This document shows, piece after piece, positions 5,659-11,373 of a stretch of DNA of 14,485 bases. The stretch lies in NCBI GenBank assembly GCA_035647835.1, contig DASRMS010000175.1, positions 1 to 14,485 of the forward strand. The letters are read 5' to 3'. The notes under the pieces are model-generated. The model saw only the letters and a list, made by a program, of their open reading frames with translations. It was not told where the DNA came from and did no database searches. A program made the translations under genes and the position numbers. Origin of the DNA: UBA9865 sp035647835. Lineage in GTDB: Bacteria > Bacillota > Dethiobacteria > Dethiobacterales > Dethiobacteraceae. Each line of letters begins with the position of its first letter. Positions within the stretch are counted from its first letter, which is position 1.

Positions 5659-6648
5659 ATGCCAGAACTTTTGATAACATTAGGTTTAATTGTTCTTGGT
5701 TTGGCTCTCTTGTTTAGCTTTGTGCCGGTAGGCTTATGGATTTCGGCGCTGGCTGCTGGAGTGAAGATTGGAATTTTTACACTTGTCGCTATGCGTTTAC
5801 GGCGTGTGCCGCCGGCTAAAATCATTAATGCCCTAATTCGCTCTAGCAAAGCGGGATTAGATTTAAAGGGAGACCAGCTGGAGAGCCATTTCCTGGCTGG
5901 TGGTAATGTGGATCGGGTCACGAATGCTTTAATTGCAGCACAGCGGGCGGGTATTGAGCTCGGTTTTGAGCGTGCTGCAGCCATTGATTTGGCAGGCCGG
6001 GATGTGCTGGAAGCAGTACAGGTTAGTGTTAACCCGCGGGTGATTGAAACCCCTACTGTCGCGGCGGTAGCCAAGGATGGTATTGAAGTTAAAGCTAAAG
6101 CTCGGGTGACTGTACGCGCTAATATTGAGCGATTAATCGGTGGTGCAGGTGAAGAAACTATTATTGCCCGGGTAGGTGAAGGTATTGTTACGACTATTGG
6201 TTCTTCTGAAACCCATAAAGCAGTATTGGAGAACCCCGACTCTATCTCACAAACAGTTCTAAATAAAGGGTTGGATGCAGGCACAGCTTTTGAGATACTT
6301 TCCATTGATATTGCCGATGTTGATGTAGGAAAAAACATTGGCGCCCAACTGCAAACAGACCAGGCAGAAGCTGATAAACGGATTGCTCAGGCCAAAGCTG
6401 AAGAAAGAAGAGCGATGGCTGTAGCACATGAACAGGAAATGAAAGCAAATGTGCAAGAAATGCGTGCCAAAGTGGTGGAAGCAGAAGCTGAAGTGCCCCG
6501 TGCCTTTGCTCAGGCCTTACGTGAAGGTAAGTTAGGGATTATGGATTATTATAACCTGCAAAATATTGAAGCAGATACACAAATGCGTGACTCCATTGCT
6601 AAACTAGGCGGCGGGAGTGACAAGGATGATAACAAAAACAAAAAGTAA
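5659..6648 (+). CDS. floA: Flotillin-like protein FloA (SPFH/YqfA family)
   Basis: FloA is a scaffold protein of bacterial membrane microdomains that influences membrane fluidity, protein secretion and, in Bacillus, sporulation-related signalling. The 329-residue protein has a hydrophobic N-terminal hairpin (about 4-46, with VPVGLWISALAAGVKIGIF) that inserts from the cytoplasmic side. The SPFH/YqfA-specific domain (about 47-225) contains GLDLKGDQLESHFLAGGNV and SVNPRVIETPTVAAVAKDGI. A coiled coil rich in Glu-Ala (about 228-285, AEADKRIAQAKAEERRAMA) drives oligomerisation. A charged tail ends in Lys/Asp/Asn. Length equals that of Bacillus FloA. The ATG is preceded by TAGGAGGT. It is cotranscribed with nfeD upstream, its usual partner, and with the small secreted protein 18 nt downstream. 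The identification is confident. Confidence 0.96.
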   Translation: MPELLITLGLIVLGLALLFSFVPVGLWISALAAGVKIGIFTLVAMRLRRVPPAKIINALIRSSKAGLDLKGDQLESHFLAGGNVDRVTNALIAAQRAGIELGFERAAAIDLAGRDVLEAVQVSVNPRVIETPTVAAVAKDGIEVKAKARVTVRANIERLIGGAGEETIIARVGEGIVTTIGSSETHKAVLENPDSISQTVLNKGLDAGTAFEILSIDIADVDVGKNIGAQLQTDQAEADKRIAQAKAEERRAMAVAHEQEMKANVQEMRAKVVEAEAEVPRAFAQALREGKLGIMDYYNLQNIEADTQMRDSIAKLGGGSDKDDNKNKK

Positions 6649-6666
6649 GCTGTGGGAGGTAAGGGT

Positions 6667-7143
6667 ATGGAAAAAATAGCACTTTTGCTCATCTTTTTGG
6701 TTTTTTCAGCAGTGCGTACACTAGCCGAAAACCAAGCCAAAAAACCTCAGCAGAAAACAACTATTCCCTCCTCGAGAAACCGTCCCAGCCGACCTTTTGA
6801 CCAGCCGTTACGTAAACTGGAACAAGCACTTAGGGAAGCTGAAGCTGTTTTGTCCGCTAAACAAGAACGGCCGCAGCGGGCACAGGCTAAACGGGAAACT
6901 CCCAATGACATGTATTCTGGAGAAGGTGTTTCTTTAGAGCATCCTTCACCCGCTCCCCGAGAAATGGGCAGTCTAAATGTCGCTCCTCCTTTACAAAGCA
7001 CGGTGCTACCAGTAGAAACACTTATGCTGCAAGAGGGCTTTATGGGCGACAAGGAGGAAGTGTTGCGCGGTATGGTCTACGCCGAAATTCTCGGCCCCCC
7101 CAAAGCCTTTCGACATTTGAAACGCCCGAGCTGGAGCAAATAG
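6667..7143 (+). CDS. Small secreted or membrane-anchored protein of unknown function
   Basis: I do not recognise a named family. The start is the ATG at 6667: GGGAGGT (6654-6660) is 6 nt upstream, which rules out the earlier GTG at 6652. The 158-residue protein opens with a hydrophobic segment (residues 4-16) and a possible signal peptidase site after RTLA (residue 20). The middle (about 21-115) is rich in Pro, Arg, Lys and Gln and looks disordered, with a short amphipathic helix (about 46-66, LRKLEQALREAEAVL). The C-terminus ends in a compact, conserved-looking block (about 128-155): GDKEEVLRGMVYAEILGPPK followed by basic residues. It is the last gene of the nfeD-floA operon, 18 nt after floA and 35 nt before a terminator, so a role at the membrane with NfeD/FloA is plausible. 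That is inference from position only. Confidence 0.75.
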   Translation: MEKIALLLIFLVFSAVRTLAENQAKKPQQKTTIPSSRNRPSRPFDQPLRKLEQALREAEAVLSAKQERPQRAQAKRETPNDMYSGEGVSLEHPSPAPREMGSLNVAPPLQSTVLPVETLMLQEGFMGDKEEVLRGMVYAEILGPPKAFRHLKRPSWSK

Positions 7144-7177
7144 AGCCCGCACAATAAAAAAAGCATAGCCTGTAATC

Positions 7178-7206
7178 AAGAGCGAGGAATCAATCCTCGC
7201 TCTTTT
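7178..7206 (+). terminator. Rho-independent terminator of the nfeD-floA operon
   Basis: AAGAGCGAGGA (7178-7188) pairs perfectly with TCCTCGCTCTT (7194-7204) around a 5-nt loop, with a TCTTTT tail. It separates this operon from the M23 gene. Confidence 0.92.
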
Positions 7207-7261
7207 ATGTAACCTCCTAACGCAGATAGCTGGGCTCAATGCGCAAGGTAATTGTTAAGGA

Positions 7262-7282
7262 ATGTTAATAAATTATTAACAT
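7262..7282. repeat. Palindrome with 9-bp arms
   Basis: ATGTTAATA (7262-7270) and TATTAACAT (7274-7282) are perfect inverted arms around a 3-bp centre. It could bind a dimeric regulator. It has no T-tract, so it is unlikely to be a terminator. Confidence 0.7.
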
Positions 7283-7336
7283 CTAGCAGGATTATGAGAT
7301 GATGTGCCGAATATTTATAGATAACAAGTGTTAAGG

Positions 7337-7358
7337 TTTATTAACAATTGTTAATAAA
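7337..7358. repeat. Perfect 22-bp palindrome, putative operator
   Basis: TTTATTAACAA (7337-7347) is followed immediately by its exact reverse complement (7348-7358), a gapless palindrome about 24 bp upstream of the M23 ribosome binding site. No good -10/-35 pair was found between it and the start codon, so the promoter may overlap it. A position like this suits a repressor, or an activator site overlapping the promoter. Confidence 0.7.
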
Positions 7359-7395
7359 TAGCTAGGCTGGATGATTACAGCAAGGAGGATACATC

Positions 7396-8763
7396 ATGTC
7401 ACGTGGGGGAGAAGTGCTTAAGCTCTGTAAAGAGAGAAGATTCATTGTTCCTATACTTACTTTATGTGTGGTCATACTGATGGTGGCTACCGTTTATAGT
7501 TATCATGCTGGTTTTGGTTATGTCGTGGTCATCGACGGAGAAGAGGCAGGATTTTTGTCTAAGGCTGATTTAGGGGAACTACCCGTATTTATTGCTCAGC
7601 TCACTGATGAGGCACAAGCTGCCTTTCAAATGCAAGTCCTGTTGAATGAAAATTTAGATTTTGTCGAAGCTAGGCGGCCGGGAGAACATCAAAGTACTGC
7701 TGTTGTCAAAGATGAAGTGCGGCAGAGACTTTCTTTTAGTACGTATGGCTTTGTTCTCACCATTGATGGCAAGGAGACAGTAGCTCTACGCAGTGAAGAT
7801 GCTTATGATAAAGTGCTGCGCATCATGAAGCAAGCTTATCTCGCAGCAAAGGAAGATATTATTTTAAAAGACTATGCCATTCAGGAAGAAATAGACTTTA
7901 TTAAGCGTCCAGTTCAACCTGATGAAATTGTGACGGTACAGGAGGCAGCTAATATCTTACTTACCGGGCTGCCGCGGAACCAGACTCATCTTGTGGCCAG
8001 GGGTGATTCTTTTTGGTCGATTTCCCGGGAGCATAATATTAGTGTTGCTGCCCTGGCAGAGGCTAACCCGCAAATCAAAAATCAGCAAATAAAACCGAAT
8101 GACGAACTAAACCTGATTACCGTAGAACCCTTGGTTAATGTGTTGGTTGTGGAAGAAATAACAGTGACTGAGAAAATCCCCTTTCAGACGCAATATCTTA
8201 AAGACAAGAAAATGTATACGTCACAAACAAAAGTAAAAACGAACGGTCAAATGGGTGAGAAAGAAATAACATATCTAGTAACGTTGGCAAATGATGAGGA
8301 AGTAGAACGTACAATCGTCAAAGAAACTGTCCTGAGTGAACCAGTGGACAAAGTGGTGGCAAAAGGAACAGCGACCGCACCCAAATCCGGTACAGGTCGT
8401 TTTATGTGGCCTTTGGCGAACGGCGGCACCATTACTTCTACTTTTGGATCACGTTGGGGTAAGATGCATTATGCTGTGGACATTGCCGCAGCAGGTGGTA
8501 CCCCTATTCGTGCTGCTGACGGTGGTGTCGTGAAAACATCTAGCTATAATGGCAGCTATGGCAATCTGGTAGTAATTGATCATGGTAACGGTTATAGTAC
8601 CTATTACGCGCATAATTCCCGCCTCATGGTAGGGGTAGGGGAGCGCGTTGCTAAAGGGCAAACAGTGTCGTTAATGGGCAGTACAGGCAACAGCACCGGC
8701 AACCATGTGCATTTTGAAATACGAAAAAATGGTACTCCGATTAACCCCCTTAAATTCTTCTAG
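7396..8763 (+). CDS. Membrane-anchored LysM-G5-M23 peptidoglycan endopeptidase
   Basis: This is a zinc metallopeptidase of the LytM/lysostaphin type that cuts peptide cross-links of the cell wall from the outer face of the membrane. The 455-residue protein has a short cytoplasmic N-terminus and one membrane anchor (about 17-36). An extracellular region of about 150 residues without a recognised domain comes next, then a LysM domain (about 197-243, HLVARGDSFWSISREHNISV) for glycan binding, a G5 domain (about 246-325, VEEITVTEKIPFQTQY) and a C-terminal M23 domain (about 335-455). All M23 zinc and catalytic residues are present: His358 and Asp362 (HYAVD), His406 (YYAHN), His437 and His439 (NHVHFE). 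Start is ATG with AAGGAGG 7 nt upstream. It is a single-gene unit between two terminators, with a half-site array upstream. The M23 gene splits the usual floA-yqfC order of this cluster. Confidence 0.93.
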   Translation: MSRGGEVLKLCKERRFIVPILTLCVVILMVATVYSYHAGFGYVVVIDGEEAGFLSKADLGELPVFIAQLTDEAQAAFQMQVLLNENLDFVEARRPGEHQSTAVVKDEVRQRLSFSTYGFVLTIDGKETVALRSEDAYDKVLRIMKQAYLAAKEDIILKDYAIQEEIDFIKRPVQPDEIVTVQEAANILLTGLPRNQTHLVARGDSFWSISREHNISVAALAEANPQIKNQQIKPNDELNLITVEPLVNVLVVEEITVTEKIPFQTQYLKDKKMYTSQTKVKTNGQMGEKEITYLVTLANDEEVERTIVKETVLSEPVDKVVAKGTATAPKSGTGRFMWPLANGGTITSTFGSRWGKMHYAVDIAAAGGTPIRAADGGVVKTSSYNGSYGNLVVIDHGNGYSTYYAHNSRLMVGVGERVAKGQTVSLMGSTGNSTGNHVHFEIRKNGTPINPLKFF

Positions 8764-8781
8764 CTTGCTGTGTTAATAGCT

Positions 8782-8812
8782 AACGGCTACCGTCAAGGTG
8801 GCCGTTTTCTTT
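8782..8812 (+). terminator. Rho-independent terminator after the M23 gene
   Basis: AACGGCTACC (8782-8791) pairs with GGTGGCCGTT (8797-8806), with one G-U pair and a 5-nt loop, followed by TTTCTTT. Confidence 0.88.
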
Positions 8813-8816
8813 GCTT

Positions 8817-8845
8817 GCATAACAGGTGAAATGTATGCATAGTTA
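8817..8845 (+). promoter_or_regulatory. Tentative sigma-E-type promoter of yqfC
   Basis: GCATAAC (8817-8823) and CATAGTTA (8838-8845), separated by 14 bp, partly resemble the sporulation sigma-E elements (5 of 7 at -35; the CATA core at -10). In Bacillus subtilis yqfC/yqfD belong to the sigma-E regulon, which is why I looked. A start near 8852 would sit just before the ribosome binding site. No sigma-A promoter was evident here. The match is weak. Confidence 0.3.
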
Positions 8846-8870
8846 TGATAGCAGGACAGGGGGGGCGCGC

Positions 8871-9152
8871 GTGGGCAATTCAAAGCTAACTAAATGGCGT
8901 GACCGTTTGGTAGATGCCATGGAGTTACCTAAAGAAATCATCCTTAATTTACCCAAAGTCACCATTATCGGTAATGTTCAATGCTATATTGAGAACCACC
9001 GTGGTGTGATAGAGTATTCTAGTGAGCGTGTCCGCGTGGCCATCAATAGCGGTGAATTAATTGTCAGCGGGCAAGACCTCTTTATCAGATATATGGCTAA
9101 TGAAGAAATTGCCGTGGATGGTAGTATCAATGCCGTGCAGTATGAGTTGTAG
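8871..9152 (+). CDS. yqfC: Sporulation protein YqfC
   Basis: This small protein is conserved in endospore formers and always encoded next to yqfD. In Bacillus it is made in the mother cell under sigma-E, and its exact biochemical role is not known. The GTG at 8871 is chosen because a run of seven Gs ends 5 nt upstream, and because it gives 93 residues, the size of the Bacillus protein. An upstream in-frame GTG at 8826 would add 15 residues unlike the family. Recognisable features are the basic N-terminus (KLTKWRDRLVDAMELPKEII), NLPKVTIIGNVQCYIENHRG, and the C-terminal ending GELIVSGQDL...ANEEIAVDGSI, a YabP/YqfC beta-rich fold. It is the first gene of the operon; yqfD starts 18 nt after its stop. 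Confidence 0.92.
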   Translation: MGNSKLTKWRDRLVDAMELPKEIILNLPKVTIIGNVQCYIENHRGVIEYSSERVRVAINSGELIVSGQDLFIRYMANEEIAVDGSINAVQYEL

Positions 9153-9170
9153 GGCTGAGGGGGTTGGCGT

Positions 9171-10394
9171 GTGTTTATCCTAAAACTACGCTACTTTATC
9201 ACAGGTTATTTAATAGTTGCCGTGCAAGGTCGGAATACGGAAAAGTTTATTAACTTGGCAATCCGTCAACATATCGCCTTATGGGATGTGCACCGCAGCC
9301 CTGAAGGTGCTTCACTGAAGGTAGATCTTGATAGCTTTTTTGAGCTGCGCCACTTGGCTAAACAAACGGGCTGTCGTGTGCAGATCATACGCAAAGCAGG
9401 ATTACCCTTTTTTTTCAATCGTCTAACTAGACGGCGAGGTTTGCTGGCAGGGCTTTGTCTGTTTTTTATAGCCCTTTATGTTCTTTCTTCCTTCATTTTG
9501 TTTATTGATGTACAAGGCAATGAAAATCTAGAGACTGCCTATATTCGGGAATTAGCAGCGCAAGCTGGTGTTAAACCTGGTCTCTTTAAAGAGCGTTTAG
9601 CAAAGAATCAGGTTACTTCCCAAATGCTGATTGCAGAACCAAAGTTAGAATGGGTTGGTCTGCAGATACAAGGTACAAGGTTAGTGATAGAAGTGGTAGA
9701 ACAAATAAAGCCGCCGGTGGAAATCGATACACATGCGCATTTAGTGGCGGCAAAAGATGGTTTAGTGACAGATGTGCTCGTCATAGTTGGGGAAGCTAAT
9801 GTTGAAGTGGGAGATACTGTGAGGCGTGGTCAGCTGCTGATTGCAGGGTATTTGTCTCCTGAACCACAGTATGTCCCAGAAGAAGAGCAAGCAATAGTAC
9901 GCATACCTGTGCGGGCACGCGGCGAAGTAACGGCACGTGTCTGGTATGAAGGTTATGGTGAAGCAGAATTGACTGAGGTTATTCGTACCCGTACAGGCAG
10001 CCACATGAGTGGTTGGAGCTTTTTAGTGGATGGCCAGTCAATCTTACGCCTCGGTCGTAACAATATTCCATATCACCATTATGATACTGAAACCACAAGC
10101 AAACTTCTATTAGAAAGGATTATTAGCATTCCTGTCGAAATTGTAACTGAAACGCACTATGAAGTAGTGCTGCAAGAGAAGCAGCTAACCTTTGAACAGG
10201 GCGTAGAGCTTGCGACTGAACGTGCCAGAAAGTTGGCTGAACTGCAGCTGCCGCCGGGTGAGCTCGTGGAGAATGTTACAGTTAAAGAAGTCGAGTTAAA
10301 CAAAGAAGGTTTTGTAGGGGTACAATATATTTTGGAAACAAGTGAAAATATCGCAGAAGAAGAGATAGTAAACGGGGGCGAAGCAACGTCTTGA
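9171..10394 (+). CDS. yqfD: Sporulation protein YqfD
   Basis: This membrane protein is of the sporulation YqfD family, associated with engulfment or forespore-mother-cell functions; its mechanism is not settled. The 407-residue protein has an N-terminal domain of about 85 residues (containing LRYFITGYLIVAVQGRNTEK) and one clear membrane span (about 89-112, LLAGLCLFFIALYVLSSFIL). A large C-terminal part follows, with a POTRA-like start (DVQGNENLETAYIRELAAQAG) and a barrel-sandwich-like stretch (about 190-225, HLVAAKDGLVTDVLVIVGEA) reminiscent of membrane-fusion proteins. The last 80 residues are rich in Glu and probably helical. GTG start at 9171 with GAGGGGG 7 nt upstream; length matches the family. 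Its stop TGA overlaps the TTG start of phoH (TTGA), so the two genes are translationally coupled. Confidence 0.94.
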   Translation: MFILKLRYFITGYLIVAVQGRNTEKFINLAIRQHIALWDVHRSPEGASLKVDLDSFFELRHLAKQTGCRVQIIRKAGLPFFFNRLTRRRGLLAGLCLFFIALYVLSSFILFIDVQGNENLETAYIRELAAQAGVKPGLFKERLAKNQVTSQMLIAEPKLEWVGLQIQGTRLVIEVVEQIKPPVEIDTHAHLVAAKDGLVTDVLVIVGEANVEVGDTVRRGQLLIAGYLSPEPQYVPEEEQAIVRIPVRARGEVTARVWYEGYGEAELTEVIRTRTGSHMSGWSFLVDGQSILRLGRNNIPYHHYDTETTSKLLLERIISIPVEIVTETHYEVVLQEKQLTFEQGVELATERARKLAELQLPPGELVENVTVKEVELNKEGFVGVQYILETSENIAEEEIVNGGEATS

Positions 10395-11371
10395 GATATA
10401 ATGAGAACAGCATAACAATACCTGTAGACAGTAATGAGGAAATTAAGCAACTTTTAGGCCGTTTCGATCAACATGTTACTTTGTTGGACCGGTATTTCAA
10501 GGTAAGAATAATTCCGCAGGGTAATGCTATTATTATCGAAGGAAAACAGGATGAAGCGGAAAAGGTAGCTTTACTATTTAGAGAACTACGCTGGCTGTTA
10601 CAGCAAGGACAAGTTCCTACGCTGCCTGATGTAGAATATGCCATTGAATTGATTCGCACAGGACAAGCTGAACGCTTACGCGGGTTGTTTGGAGACACAG
10701 TCTTTCTTACGCCCCGAGGTAAAAGGATCAAACCAAAGACTATTGGTCAAAAAGAGTATTTAGATGCCATCCGAAAAAGAGATATCGTCTTTGGTATCGG
10801 TCCGGCAGGTACCGGGAAAACCTACTTGGCGATGACCATGGCAGTAAAAGCCCTGAAAGAACGCTCTGTACAACGTTTAGTTCTCACACGCCCTGCGGTG
10901 GAAGCAGGAGAAAATCTGGGTTTTTTACCGGGAGACTTGCAGGATAAAGTTGATCCTTACCTGCGTCCCCTGTACGATGCTTTATATGATCTGCTTGGTA
11001 GTGATGTCTATCATGCTTATTTAGAAAAAGGGATGATAGAAATTGCCCCGTTGGCCTATATGCGTGGCCGTACACTTGACGATGCCTTTATTATTCTTGA
11101 TGAGGCACAAAATACGACGGTTGAACAGATGAAAATGTTTTTAACCCGTCTGGGTTATGGTTCTCGAGCCGTGATTACTGGTGATATTACGCAAATTGAT
11201 TTACCGCGGGAGCGTTTTTCTGGCTTGAGACAAGTGCAGTCTATTTTAAAGGATATTCCCGGCATTGATTTTATTTATTTAACAAAAAATGATGTGGTAC
11301 GGCATCCTCTAGTGCAGAAAATAATAAATGCCTATGAACTGCATGACCAGGAGCAGGAGCGGAGTGATTAA
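10391..11371 (+). CDS. phoH: PhoH-family ATPase
   Basis: This is a cytosolic P-loop ATPase related to the helicase superfamily 1 core. PhoH proteins are linked to RNA metabolism and are commonly encoded beside ybeY, as here. The 326-residue protein has an N-terminal KH-like domain (about 10-65, HVTLLDRYFKVRIIPQGNAI). The ATPase domain (about 110-315) carries Walker A GPAGTGKT (137-144), VLTRPAVEAGENLGFLPGDL (164-183), Walker B AFIILDEAQN (232-241) and the TGDITQIDLP motif (263-272), all intact. The start is a TTG at 10391 overlapping the yqfD stop. The nearest G-rich site (GGGGGCG, 10374-10380) is rather far, which suggests the gene depends on ribosomes finishing yqfD. No better in-frame start is visible. 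pgpH begins 2 nt after its stop. Confidence 0.95.
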   Translation: MRYNENSITIPVDSNEEIKQLLGRFDQHVTLLDRYFKVRIIPQGNAIIIEGKQDEAEKVALLFRELRWLLQQGQVPTLPDVEYAIELIRTGQAERLRGLFGDTVFLTPRGKRIKPKTIGQKEYLDAIRKRDIVFGIGPAGTGKTYLAMTMAVKALKERSVQRLVLTRPAVEAGENLGFLPGDLQDKVDPYLRPLYDALYDLLGSDVYHAYLEKGMIEIAPLAYMRGRTLDDAFIILDEAQNTTVEQMKMFLTRLGYGSRAVITGDITQIDLPRERFSGLRQVQSILKDIPGIDFIYLTKNDVVRHPLVQKIINAYELHDQEQERSD

Positions 11372-11373
11372 CA

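Larger units (their letters stand above)
7252..7358. promoter_or_regulatory. Array of TGTTAA/TTAACA half-sites upstream of the M23 gene
   Basis: Six copies of one hexamer occur in about 100 bp: TGTTAA at 7253, 7263, 7329 and 7349, and its complement TTAACA at 7276 and 7341. The first two are direct repeats 10 bp apart, and those at 7329 and 7349 are 20 bp apart. Hexamers of this kind, repeated about once per helical turn, are the known targets of the OmpR-family regulators PhoP (TTHACA repeats) and WalR (TGTWAH repeats) in Bacillus. WalR controls cell-wall hydrolases, which fits the gene downstream. The spacing is not the exact published one, so the regulator's identity is inference. Confidence 0.5.

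Noticed and set aside
5460..6338. Long open frame of 292 codons on the minus strand
   Set aside because: It is antisense to the end of nfeD and most of floA, both certain genes with good ribosome binding sites. The translation is low-complexity (Ser/Thr/Pro-rich) and matches no family I know.
7337..7358. Rex (redox regulator) operator
   Set aside because: Clostridial Rex sites read TTGTTAA-N4-TTAACAA. Here the half-sites are in the opposite order (TTAACAA then TTGTTAA), and the other inverted pairs have 6-7 bp between them.
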